Positions 9,189 to 17,610 of a DNA stretch of 64,000 bases are shown here, piece by piece. Under the pieces are notes generated by a model. The model saw only the letters and a list, made by a program, of their open reading frames with translations, was not told the origin of the DNA and ran no database searches. Both the position numbers and the translations under genes were made by a program. Each line of letters starts with the position of its first letter. Positions within the stretch are counted from its first letter, which is position 1. Source of the DNA: an uncultured Clostridia bacterium (lineage in GTDB: Bacteria > Bacillota > Clostridia > Christensenellales > Aristaeellaceae); NCBI GenBank assembly GCA_946408995.1, contig CAMJUL010000002.1, positions 1 to 64,000 on the forward strand. The letters are read 5' to 3'.

Positions 9189-11342
9189 TCAGGACCTGCT
9201 GCTTTCACGCCTCGGGGGACGGGTGCCCGCCGGAGCGGTCCTTCCCGCGTGATTGTTCTCGTAAACAATATCGTTCCGGATCAGGTTGATCCTGCCCTGG
9301 GCGTCGATCTCACTGACCTTGACCTCAATTTCGTCCCCGATCTTGACGACATCCTCAACCTTTTCCACCCGGTGATCCGCCAGCTTGGAAATATGGACCA
9401 GGCCGTCCTTGCCGGGCAGAAGTTCCACAAAAGCGCCGAAATTCATAATCCGGACCACTTTGCCGGTGAACACATCGCCCGCCTGGATATCCCTGGCAAT
9501 GCCCTCGATGATGGCCTTGGCACGGGCGGCAGCCGCCTCGTCCGGAGTGGAGATAAACACCCGTCCATCGTCCTCGATGTCGATCTTGACGCCGGTCTCC
9601 GCAATGATCTTGTTGATCATCTTTCCGCCGGAGCCGATGACCTCGCGGATCTTCTCCGGGTTGATGGAGAACTGGATGATCTTGGGGGCGTACTTGCTCA
9701 GATGCTCCCTGGGCTGGCCAATGGTATTGAGCATGATGCCCAGGATGTGGAGCCTGCCCTCAAGAGCCTGCTTCAGGGCCCTGGAAAGGATCTCCCGGTT
9801 GATGCCCTTGATCTTGATGTCCATCTGGATGGCTGTAATGCCGTTCATGGTGCCGGCCACCTTGAAGTCCATGTCCCCAAGGAAGTCTTCAAGGCCCTGG
9901 ATGTCCGTAAGGACCGCGATCTTGTCGCTTTCGGTATCCTGGATCAGGCCCATGGCCACACCGGCTACCGGCGCGTGAATAGGTACGCCAGCGTCCATCA
10001 GGGACAGGGTGCTGCCGCACACGGAAGCCATGGAGGAAGAGCCGTTGCTGCTCATGATCTCGCTCACAAGGCGCAGGGCATAGGGGAATTCGCTTTCGTC
10101 GGGAATGACCGGAACCAGCGCGCGTTCGGCGAGGGCTCCGTGTCCGATCTCCCGGCGGTTGGGGGAACGCAGCCTTCCGGCCTCGCCGGTGGCGTAAGAG
10201 GGCATGTTATACTGATGGATATACCGCTTGCTTTCCTCGCTGGAAAGCCCGTCCAGCTGCTGGGCTTCGCTGACAGAACCCAGGGTGGTCACGGTCAGGG
10301 CCTGGGTTTCGCCGCGGGTAAATACCGCGGACCCGTGGGTGCGCGGCAGGATGCCGACCTCGCACCAGATAGGCCTCACCTCGTTCACCTTGCGGCCGTC
10401 GGCGCGGATCCCCTTGTCCAGGATGTTGCGGCGCATGACTTCCTTGTTCAGGTAGTAAAGCGCGTCCGCCACTTCGGAATCCCTGCCAGGAAAAATGTCC
10501 GCAAAATGGGCCAGCACGTCTTCCTTGACCTGGGCCTCCCGCTCCTGGCGTTCTTTGCGCACATAGGTTTCATAGGTATAAACGCATTTGTCGTAGGCGT
10601 ATTCCCGGACCGCGGCCTTGACGTCCTCCCCAGTGGTCACCAGGGGATAGTCCTTCTTGGGTTTGCCGATCTCTGAGATGATCTTCTCCTGGAAGGTGAC
10701 CAGTTCCTTGATGCCCTCATGGGCATACAGGATCGCGTCCAGCATGGCGTCTTCGCTGACTTCTTTGGCGCCGGCTTCCACCATCATGATGGCGTCCCTG
10801 GTCCCGGCAACCGTCACGTGCATATCGCTCTGGGCGTCTTCCGCTTCGGTGGGATTCAGAATGAATTTACCGTTGATCCGGCCAACCACCACCGCTGCCG
10901 TGGGGCCGGCCCACGGAATGTCACTGATGGCGATGGCGATGGAGGAACCCAGCATGGAGGGGAACTCAGGCGGGTTGTTCGGATCGACGGAAAGGGTCTG
11001 GGCCACCACCTGAACATCGTTCCTCAGTCCCTTGGGAAACAGGGGACGAAGAGGACGGTCGATCAGGCGGCAGGTCAGGGTTGCCTTTTCGGTGGGCCGC
11101 CCTTCACGCTTGATGAAGCCTCCGGGGATCTTGCCCACCGCGTACTGCTTTTCTTCAAAGTCAACGGTCAGCGGGAAAAAGTCAACGCCTTCCCGGGGCG
11201 TATCGGAAGCGGTCGCGTTCACCAATACGACCGTTTCTCCGTACCGGACCAGGGCGGAACCGCCCGCCTGCTGGGCATACCGGCCGAATTCAACCGTCAA
11301 TGTTCTGCCTGCAAATTCCATTGAATAGCTTTTTGGTTCCAT
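9189..11342 (-). CDS. pnp: Polyribonucleotide nucleotidyltransferase (PNPase)
   Basis: A 717-residue 3'-5' phosphorolytic exoribonuclease that degrades mRNA to nucleoside diphosphates and can also add tails. Two RNase PH domains (about 5-215 and 310-540) flank a helical segment. A KH domain with IGSGGK (about 555-615) and an S1 domain (about 620-690) complete the standard architecture. Length is normal. The short Arg/Pro-rich tail is typical. AGGAG precedes the ATG by nine bases. It follows rpsO, as in most bacteria, with a hairpin in between that probably moderates readthrough. Confidence 0.98.
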   Translation of the reverse strand: MEPKSYSMEFAGRTLTVEFGRYAQQAGGSALVRYGETVVLVNATASDTPREGVDFFPLTVDFEEKQYAVGKIPGGFIKREGRPTEKATLTCRLIDRPLRPLFPKGLRNDVQVVAQTLSVDPNNPPEFPSMLGSSIAIAISDIPWAGPTAAVVVGRINGKFILNPTEAEDAQSDMHVTVAGTRDAIMMVEAGAKEVSEDAMLDAILYAHEGIKELVTFQEKIISEIGKPKKDYPLVTTGEDVKAAVREYAYDKCVYTYETYVRKERQEREAQVKEDVLAHFADIFPGRDSEVADALYYLNKEVMRRNILDKGIRADGRKVNEVRPIWCEVGILPRTHGSAVFTRGETQALTVTTLGSVSEAQQLDGLSSEESKRYIHQYNMPSYATGEAGRLRSPNRREIGHGALAERALVPVIPDESEFPYALRLVSEIMSSNGSSSMASVCGSTLSLMDAGVPIHAPVAGVAMGLIQDTESDKIAVLTDIQGLEDFLGDMDFKVAGTMNGITAIQMDIKIKGINREILSRALKQALEGRLHILGIMLNTIGQPREHLSKYAPKIIQFSINPEKIREVIGSGGKMINKIIAETGVKIDIEDDGRVFISTPDEAAAARAKAIIEGIARDIQAGDVFTGKVVRIMNFGAFVELLPGKDGLVHISKLADHRVEKVEDVVKIGDEIEVKVSEIDAQGRINLIRNDIVYENNHAGRTAPAGTRPPRRESSRS

Positions 11343-11398
11343 CTTATCTTCTCCTCACACCACATTCATCCCGTATCTGAACCCCTCAAATACGATTA

Positions 11399-11434
11399 AA
11401 AGGCTATCAGCCTTGATATCGGCCGATAGCCTTT
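11399..11434 (-). terminator. Hairpin between rpsO and pnp
   Basis: AAAGGCTATC (11399-11408) pairs with GATAGCCTTT (11425-11434), with extra GCC/GGC pairing inside. On the minus strand it is followed by TTTTAAT. It could end rpsO transcripts or partly attenuate pnp. Confidence 0.75.
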
Positions 11435-11438
11435 GAAC

Positions 11439-11702
11439 TTATTTACGAAGTCCAAGCTTTTCAACCAGCGCACGGTACCGCATAATGTCATTCTTCTTCA
11501 GATACTCAAGCAGGCCCCTGCGACGGCCAACCATCAGAAGAAGGCCTCTTCTGGAATGATGGTCGTTTTTGTTGTCCTTCAGATGCTCGTTCAGGTGATT
11601 GATCCGTTCGGTGAGCAGCGCCACCTGCACTTCAGGGGAACCGGTATCGCCTTCGTGGATCGCGTAGTTCTGCATGATCTGCGCTTTCAGTGCCTTGTCC
11701 AT
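11439..11702 (-). CDS. rpsO: 30S ribosomal protein S15
   Basis: An 87-residue primary 16S rRNA-binding protein of the small subunit platform. The conserved core, including [16 protein letters not shown] and the [16 protein letters not shown] helices, is present at normal length. It sits directly upstream of pnp. A TTTACA-17-TAATAT promoter lies 88 bases before the start, and GGAGGAG precedes the ATG. Confidence 0.98.
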   Translation of the reverse strand: MDKALKAQIMQNYAIHEGDTGSPEVQVALLTERINHLNEHLKDNKNDHHSRRGLLLMVGRRRGLLEYLKKNDIMRYRALVEKLGLRK

Positions 11703-11789
11703 GGTTCAAACTCCTCCAGGTTTTCAAATTGCCGTTAACCCGGAACGCCGCGGAGAAACGGGCGCCTGAGCAAACGGTTCACAAAGTTG

Positions 11790-11818
11790 ATATTAACACA
11801 ATTCCTCTGCCTTGTAAA
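11790..11818 (-). promoter_or_regulatory. Promoter of rpsO-pnp
   Basis: On the minus strand TTTACA (11818-11813) and TAATAT (11795-11790) are 17 bases apart, upstream of rpsO. Confidence 0.65.
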
Positions 11819-11822
11819 CACC

Positions 11823-13028
11823 TCAATCAGAAAACAAAAGGACATTTTCAAAAAAATCATCGCGCAGCTCATCCTCGCCCACCCTGCTGAAAGCCAGGGA
11901 AAACCGGTAGCAGGAATAATCGCTTTCCCGCGGCTCGACCCTGAAGACCTCAAACACGCCGTTTTCGTTTTTCTGTCCCGCCTTCTGCTGCGAAACGTGC
12001 TTTTCATACATCGCCTGCGCCACTTCGTAGCCGGTTTTCCCGTTGAAATGATCCAGTGGCTCGTCCCAGTTCATCTCGATGGCGTTCTTTCCAAGGTGGG
12101 TGTAGAGTTTCTTTACCTGCCACGCCTCCCCCAGCGAAGGCCATTTCGCGCTGTCGGCCGCGTAGTCCACACAAGCAAGGCAGGCGTCCGCGCAGAGTCT
12201 GTGGGCACCATGTCCATACTCTCCGTTGACATCGTGGGTCACCACCACCTCGGGTCGATAGGTCCTGAAAAGGCCGGTTATGAATTGGTTCGCGCTCGTC
12301 TTCCCCCAGGCGTCATAGGCGGTGGTCAGCCGTTTGGAGTATTTGTCCCAAAAGGTGCCGATCACCGGATAGTTTCTTACCCCGGCAAGCCACAGGCCGT
12401 CCAGCAGCTCGCTCCGCCTTTCATAGGTGCCGCAGGTCATGTAGGCCACCACCACGTTCATTTCCAGCTCCCCCGCATAATAGGGGATCGTGCCGCCAAA
12501 GAACAGGATCTCGTCATCCGGATGGGCAGCCAGCACCATCAGATCCGCCTTTCCGACCGTTGGGCTCCAGATCTGCACCCAGTCCGGAAGGTCCCCCGCG
12601 GTAAACACATGGATCTCGCTCAGGTAAAGCTCCGTTTGTCTGTCTTCGCTGTTGACTACCCGGAAAGCGTCCGCAGGCTCCAGAGGGACGTATTCATGGG
12701 CATAGCTTCCGTCTCCGGAGGCCACCGCGCTCCATGCCCCGTCCTTCAGGACCTGGATCTCCCAGGGCCTGATGCTCAGATCCCCAAAGCACAGATAGAC
12801 CCCGCAGATCTTTTCCCCCTCCGGGGCGGTCACCTCAATGTAGGGATGCCGCCTTTTGGCGCAGAAATATTCCGTCCCGTAATCCCCGTCGGCGATGCGT
12901 TCGATGCTGTATCTGCCTCCGGAGGAAGAAAAACTGCAGGAGGACACGATGTCGCGGGCCTCCTCCGCAAAAGCAAGCAGCGGGATCAGCAGCAGAAGAA
13001 AGAACAAAAGACCCAGCCCTTTTTTCAT
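11823..13028 (-). CDS. Secreted PIG-L family deacetylase with N-terminal discoidin-like domain
   Basis: A 401-residue protein with a clear signal peptide ending near residue 22. Residues about 25-145 look like an F5/8 type C (discoidin) carbohydrate-binding fold. The catalytic part begins at AHPDDE (about residue 168), the zinc-binding motif of PIG-L/LmbE N-acetylglucosaminyl deacetylases. The second metal-binding His-rich motif GHGAH lies near residue 265. This suggests an extracellular enzyme removing acetyl groups from GlcNAc-containing glycans or cell-wall material. AAAGGAG precedes the start. The substrate is not shown by sequence. Confidence 0.85.
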   Translation of the reverse strand: MKKGLGLLFFLLLLIPLLAFAEEARDIVSSCSFSSSGGRYSIERIADGDYGTEYFCAKRRHPYIEVTAPEGEKICGVYLCFGDLSIRPWEIQVLKDGAWSAVASGDGSYAHEYVPLEPADAFRVVNSEDRQTELYLSEIHVFTAGDLPDWVQIWSPTVGKADLMVLAAHPDDEILFFGGTIPYYAGELEMNVVVAYMTCGTYERRSELLDGLWLAGVRNYPVIGTFWDKYSKRLTTAYDAWGKTSANQFITGLFRTYRPEVVVTHDVNGEYGHGAHRLCADACLACVDYAADSAKWPSLGEAWQVKKLYTHLGKNAIEMNWDEPLDHFNGKTGYEVAQAMYEKHVSQQKAGQKNENGVFEVFRVEPRESDYSCYRFSLAFSRVGEDELRDDFFENVLLFSD

Positions 13029-13084
13029 GGTGCTCCTTTCCGGTTTTCTGCAAAGACAGGCACAAACCCGTACGGTATCAAAAT

Positions 13085-13102
13085 GCCCGCCTCGCGGCGG
13101 GC
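13085..13102 (-). terminator. Terminator of ispH-rpsA
   Basis: Stem GCCCGCC/GGCGGGC (13085-13091 and 13096-13102) with a TCGC loop. On the minus strand it is followed by ATTTTGAT. It lies 80 bases past the stop of the fusion gene. The U-tract is imperfect. Confidence 0.65.
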
Positions 13103-13181
13103 AATTTGATTTTTAGTCACGCGGAATGCCTTCCTCCCCTGCGGCCATCCGGCCGCGGAAAGCGGGGCGGCATTATCTCGG

Positions 13182-15239
13182 TTACTCCTGCTCGGGGGCC
13201 GGCGCTTCATCCGCAGCGGGCGCTTCTTCCACAGGCGCTTCGTCGCCGGGGATGTCAAAGGACAGATCCTCATTCATGGCCTGTTCGTCTTCCAGGACTT
13301 CACGGATGCTCAGGCTGATGCGCTGCGCTTCGGGATCCACCGCCAGCACCTTGACGCGGACGGGCTGACCGACCTTCAGGACATCCTCCACCTTGTTGAC
13401 CCGGGTCATCGCGCACTGAGAGATGTGCACCAGACCATCCACGCCGGGCTCCAGTTCCACAAACGCGCCGAAGGTGCGGATGCGGACCACGTTCCTTTCA
13501 AGTACGGAACCCACGGGATATTTCTCCTCAATGTTGTCCCAGGGCTGGGGCTGCAGCTGCTTGTAGCCAAGCTGGATGCGTTCCTTTTCCGGATCCAGGG
13601 ACAGGATCTTGACATCAATCTCCTGGTTGATGGAAAGGATGTCGCTGGGCTGATTCACATGGCCGTAGCTCAGGTCCGTCACATGGATCAAACCGTCGAC
13701 GCCGCCCAGGTCCACAAAAGCGCCGAAGGCAGCGAAACGGCGGACAATGCCCTTGACCACATCGCCGACCTTCAGCCTTTCCCAGGCAGCGGCTTTCTTG
13801 GCGGCGGCTTCTTCGATCAGCACGTCCTTCCTGCTGGCAACGATGCGCTTCTTCTGCTTGTCCACATCGATGATCTTCAGCTTCATGGGCTGACCAACGA
13901 ACTGGCTGATCTTGTCCACATAGTGAAGCGCCAGACGGGAAGCGGGAACGAAAGCGCGGATGCCGTCCACAGAGGCAATCAGACCGCCCTTGACAGCTTC
14001 CTTGCCCACCGCGTCCACATACTCGTTGTTCTCGTATTTTTCCATCAGCGCGTCCCACACCTTGCGGTTGATGATGTTGCGCTGGGAAAGAAGAACGTTG
14101 CCTTCTCCGTCATTGACCTTGACGACTTCCACTTCGATCTCGTCGCCAAGCTTGACTTCTTTGTCCACCAGATCATCGCGTTTGATGATTCCGTCGGATT
14201 TGTACCCGATGTTGACGCAGACTTCGTCATCCGTGACCTGGACAACGGTGCCGGTCAGGGTCTGTCCGTTGTGGATGCGCACAAAGGTCTTGTCAACGTC
14301 TGCCAAAAAATCCTGTTTGCGCTGTTCCTCTTCCGCGAGGGCGGTCTCCTGGGCAATGTCCTTCTCGATGTCGTTCATGTGTGTGACAACCTCCTTAAGC
14401 AACCAATCCGGAGTTGAAGCCCCGGCGGTTAATCCAATTTTATCCCTGTGAATATTGCAAAAGTGTTCAGGAAGATCCTTCGCACATTCCACCAGGCAGG
14501 TTCGAGGGCACAGCGCTCTGCAGGATTCATACAGCCTGAAGGTGTTTGCGCTGTTTGAGCCGCCGACCACGATCATGCAGTCGCTTTCCGAAGCGATCTT
14601 CATCGCCTCCTCCTGCCGCTGCGCGGTCGCATTGCAAATGGTTTTTTTGATTTCAAGTCCCGGAATCCGCTCCGTCAGCACCCGGATGATCTCCTGCCAT
14701 TTTCCCATCGGGAAAGTGGTCTGCGAAACCGCAAGCGCTTTCCTCATGGGAGGCAGTGCCTCCGCCTCCCGGACCCCGGGCAGGATGTGGCAGACCCCTT
14801 CAAGGCGTTCCCCGTCCGGTCCGACGCGGAAACACCAGCCGCGGGTCGCCATCACCTCGGGATGCTCCGCCTCGCCGATCAGCAGCAGGGGGATCCCTTT
14901 CTCGGCCGCTTCCCGGGCCATGGCATGCACCGAATTCACATACGCGCAGGTGCAGTCCACGATCTCCAGGCCCCGCGCCCTGCAGGCATCCACGGTCTCG
15001 GGCGGCACCCCGTGACTTCTCAGGATCACCACGGACCCCGGGGGGATCTCCTCCACCCGGTCCGCCCTTCGAATGCCCTTTTCCATCAGTTTCCCGACAG
15101 CAAGGCGGTTGTGAATCAAATCTCCGAGGGAAAAGACTTCTTTGCCGGGCAGGACGTTTTCAGCGGCCCATGCGGCCTTTTCCATGGCCTTGCGCACCCC
15201 GACACAGTACCCGGCAAAATGCGCTATCTGTACCGGCAT
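13182..15239 (-). CDS. ispH-rpsA: Fusion: HMB-PP reductase IspH plus ribosomal protein S1
   Basis: A 685-residue bifunctional protein. Residues 1-285 are 4-hydroxy-3-methylbut-2-enyl diphosphate reductase, the last step of the MEP isoprenoid pathway. The three cluster-binding Cys are visible in GYCVGVR (Cys12), DCTCAYV (near 96) and ICNATAQRQ (near 190). From about residue 310 four S1 RNA-binding repeats follow, including IGYKSDGII, FAAFGAFVDLGGVDGLIH and TFGAFVELEPGVDGLVH. The fusion is known in Clostridia. The start at 15239 is preferred to an in-frame ATG at 15266 because GGAGG precedes it. It is transcribed away from cmk-plsC, with which it is commonly co-directional elsewhere. Confidence 0.95.
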   Translation of the reverse strand: MPVQIAHFAGYCVGVRKAMEKAAWAAENVLPGKEVFSLGDLIHNRLAVGKLMEKGIRRADRVEEIPPGSVVILRSHGVPPETVDACRARGLEIVDCTCAYVNSVHAMAREAAEKGIPLLLIGEAEHPEVMATRGWCFRVGPDGERLEGVCHILPGVREAEALPPMRKALAVSQTTFPMGKWQEIIRVLTERIPGLEIKKTICNATAQRQEEAMKIASESDCMIVVGGSNSANTFRLYESCRALCPRTCLVECAKDLPEHFCNIHRDKIGLTAGASTPDWLLKEVVTHMNDIEKDIAQETALAEEEQRKQDFLADVDKTFVRIHNGQTLTGTVVQVTDDEVCVNIGYKSDGIIKRDDLVDKEVKLGDEIEVEVVKVNDGEGNVLLSQRNIINRKVWDALMEKYENNEYVDAVGKEAVKGGLIASVDGIRAFVPASRLALHYVDKISQFVGQPMKLKIIDVDKQKKRIVASRKDVLIEEAAAKKAAAWERLKVGDVVKGIVRRFAAFGAFVDLGGVDGLIHVTDLSYGHVNQPSDILSINQEIDVKILSLDPEKERIQLGYKQLQPQPWDNIEEKYPVGSVLERNVVRIRTFGAFVELEPGVDGLVHISQCAMTRVNKVEDVLKVGQPVRVKVLAVDPEAQRISLSIREVLEDEQAMNEDLSFDIPGDEAPVEEAPAADEAPAPEQE

Positions 15240-15389
15240 GAAGTCCTCCAAAATAAATTGACTCAATTTCAGTTATTTCGCCGTTCAGGCGGAAATTCCT
15301 GCTAATTATTTGAATTTTTTTAAATTTTTTTATTCTTTTTTTCTTTCCCCCGAATGGGCTCCCAGCCTTGCCCGCTTCCCCGCCGCCGC

Positions 15390-15418
15390 TTGACGCACGC
15401 GCGAAATGACGATAAAAT
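15390..15418 (+). promoter_or_regulatory. Promoter of cmk
   Basis: TTGACG (15390-15395) and TAAAAT (15413-15418) are 17 bases apart, 38 bases before the cmk start. The divergent 15240-15456 gap also contains a T-rich tract (about 15311-15355). No convincing minus-strand promoter for ispH-rpsA was identified. Confidence 0.75.
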
Positions 15419-15456
15419 AGCACCTGAAATTCATAGCGTATTGAAGGAGTATCTTT

Positions 15457-16131
15457 ATGTTTTTATCCATTGCTGTGGACGGCCCTGTCGGCGCGGGCAA
15501 ATCCACCGTATGTGACGCGGTTTGCGCAAAACTGAACATCCTTCATCTGGATACGGGGGCGATGTACCGGGCCGTCGGGCTTGCCGCCCTGGATGCGGGC
15601 ATTGACCCCCGGGACGAAAAAGCGGTCGTGGATATGCTGGAAAAGGGCCGTGTCCGGGTCGACGTCCGCTACGCCGACGGCCGTCAGACGACCCTTCTCA
15701 ACGGCGTGGCGGTGGATCAAAGGATCCGCACCCAGGAAGTGGGCTCTGCCGCTTCGGCGGTCTCAAGATATCCAGCGGTCCGGCGCGCGATGGTCGCCCG
15801 CCAAAGGGAGCTTGCGCGGGAGCAGCCGATGCTTCTGGACGGGCGTGATATCGGCACGGTGGTGCTGCCGGACGCCTCCGTCAAGATCTTTCTGACCTCA
15901 TCGGCCGAGGTGCGCGCCAAACGCAGGCTCAGCCAGCTTCAGGAAAGCGGACAGAGCGCCTCGTATGATGAAATCCTCCGGGAAGTCCGGCAGCGGGATG
16001 CCCAGGACGAAAACCGGGAAACCGATCCCCTCAGGAAGGCGGAGGACGCGGTGGTGGTGGATTCCACCCACCTGACCTTCGATGAGACCGTGGATACCAT
16101 TCTCAGGCTGATCGAGGCGATAAAAGCATGA
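15457..16131 (+). CDS. cmk: Cytidylate kinase
   Basis: A 224-residue kinase that phosphorylates CMP and dCMP with ATP. The P-loop GPVGAGKST lies at residues 9-17. DTGAMYRAVG and LDGRDIGTVVLPDA are typical of the family, as is the RRLSQLQESG lid region. AAGGAG precedes the ATG. The stop overlaps the start of plsC (ATGA). Confidence 0.97.
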   Translation: MFLSIAVDGPVGAGKSTVCDAVCAKLNILHLDTGAMYRAVGLAALDAGIDPRDEKAVVDMLEKGRVRVDVRYADGRQTTLLNGVAVDQRIRTQEVGSAASAVSRYPAVRRAMVARQRELAREQPMLLDGRDIGTVVLPDASVKIFLTSSAEVRAKRRLSQLQESGQSASYDEILREVRQRDAQDENRETDPLRKAEDAVVVDSTHLTFDETVDTILRLIEAIKA

Positions 16132-16772
16132 GTGACGTCAAAGCAGCCCCCAAAGAGCGCACGTTCGTCTACACCCTGGGCAGGATCGCGTCCTTTCTGG
16201 TCGCAAGGGGCTTTTGCCCGGTCCGGTATCATTATCCGGAACGCCTCAAGGAGATCACCGCCCCTTGCATCCTCATCTCCAACCACAAAAGCGCCCTGGA
16301 TCCCCTGGTCATCGCCTATCCCTGTCCCTATGAGATCCGGTTTCTCGGCAAAAGGGAGCTGGAAGGCAGTGCCTTTACCCGCTGGCTGATGAACGGCCTT
16401 CACATGATCCCCGTCAGCCGGAAGGAGACCGATCTCGCGGCCATGCGCGCCTGCTCCAAAGCCCTGCGGGACGGAGCGGTCCTTGGCATTTTCCCGGAGG
16501 GGACCCGCCATCTGGACTCCCTGATGGAGACCGTCGAAAGCGGCGTTTCCCTGTTGGCGCTCCGGTCCGGAGTGCCGCTCCGGCCTGTCTATATCGACGG
16601 CAGGCTGCGTCCCTTCCACCTCAACCATGTGGTGGTCGGGAGGGAAATTGAGTATGACGACCTGAAGGAAAAAGGCGTCAACGCCGAAAATGCCGACCTT
16701 TTGTCCCACCGGATCCGGGAGACCTTTTTCGCCCTTCGCGAGGAGGCCGGCAGGCTGAAGAAGGCGAAATAA
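16128..16772 (+). CDS. plsC: 1-acyl-sn-glycerol-3-phosphate acyltransferase
   Basis: A 214-residue PlsC-type acyltransferase that makes phosphatidic acid from lysophosphatidic acid. The catalytic HX4D motif is NHKSALD (His53, Asp58), and the substrate motif FPEGTR starts at residue 122. A hydrophobic N-terminal part probably associates with the membrane. It is translationally coupled to cmk by a four-base overlap, an arrangement common in Clostridia. Confidence 0.93.
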   Translation: MSDVKAAPKERTFVYTLGRIASFLVARGFCPVRYHYPERLKEITAPCILISNHKSALDPLVIAYPCPYEIRFLGKRELEGSAFTRWLMNGLHMIPVSRKETDLAAMRACSKALRDGAVLGIFPEGTRHLDSLMETVESGVSLLALRSGVPLRPVYIDGRLRPFHLNHVVVGREIEYDDLKEKGVNAENADLLSHRIRETFFALREEAGRLKKAK

Positions 16773-16852
16773 CCTTCTGCTTGTAAGGAAGATTAAACGA
16801 ACTGTGCGCCGCCGCCCGGCTTTTCGGAGCGCGGCAGAAAGGACCTGACGAA

Positions 16853-17593
16853 TTGAGCAGATTGGGTGATTTGATCCGTCTGGAGAGGACCCGGCAGAAC
16901 CTAACGTACAAGCAGGTGTCCAGGAAATGCGGAGTCAGTGAAAAATTTCTTCAGGACGTGGAAAGCGGAAAGCGCATCATTGCCGACGACCAGGCCAGAA
17001 GGATCCTCAAAGCCATCGGCCTGCAGGGAGGTTCCACGGAGGCTGAATTCACGCTGGACGACATCGCCTCCACCGTGGACCTGCAATCCGCCGTGCCAAG
17101 GCTTCAGAAGGCCGCGGCGGCCGCTCCCGCCGCCCCCAAAGCGGCGGAGGAACGCACCGCTGCCGGAAAGGCGCCCAACGTGCCTGCGGACGGCTCCATC
17201 TGGCTGGACGCCCTCGCAGGCGTCCTGAAGCATGTTCCCGTTTACAATGCCGTTATGAAGGAAGTCGATCATCGGCTGCTGCCGGTCACCGACGGGAAGA
17301 TCGCCGGCGCCCCCGCGGACAAGGTCTACTACTTTGCCGCGCCGGACAACGACCTGCGCGGCTTTCGGGTCATGAAGGGCGACTATGTTCTGGTGGTCCC
17401 CGCGCAGGCCCCGGTGGACAACAGCATCATGCTTCTGAAAACGCCCATCGGCTGTTTTCTGCGCAAGATCAAGGTGCTTCCCCATTTCCAGGCCATGCTG
17501 CAGAAATACGACCTGGAGTGCGAAAGCGAAATCAAAAACTTCAACGAGCTGACCATCGTCGGACGCTGTGTCCGTCTTGAGGCCGACCTGTAA
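16853..17593 (+). CDS. Helix-turn-helix regulator with S24/LexA-like C-terminal domain
   Basis: A 246-residue protein starting with TTG, preceded by AGAAAGGA. An XRE-type helix-turn-helix occupies about residues 5-60, followed by an Ala-rich linker (about 75-105). The C-terminal 120 residues resemble the beta-rich S24/LexA domain (RVMKGDYVLVVPA). The segment where the nucleophilic Ser of self-cleaving family members is expected carries no Ser. It may therefore sense a signal without self-cleavage. It ends nine bases before the downstream transporter, which is a plausible but unproven target. Confidence 0.7.
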   Translation: MSRLGDLIRLERTRQNLTYKQVSRKCGVSEKFLQDVESGKRIIADDQARRILKAIGLQGGSTEAEFTLDDIASTVDLQSAVPRLQKAAAAAPAAPKAAEERTAAGKAPNVPADGSIWLDALAGVLKHVPVYNAVMKEVDHRLLPVTDGKIAGAPADKVYYFAAPDNDLRGFRVMKGDYVLVVPAQAPVDNSIMLLKTPIGCFLRKIKVLPHFQAMLQKYDLECESEIKNFNELTIVGRCVRLEADL

Positions 17594-17610
17594 GCAGGGG
17601 GATGACGGTC

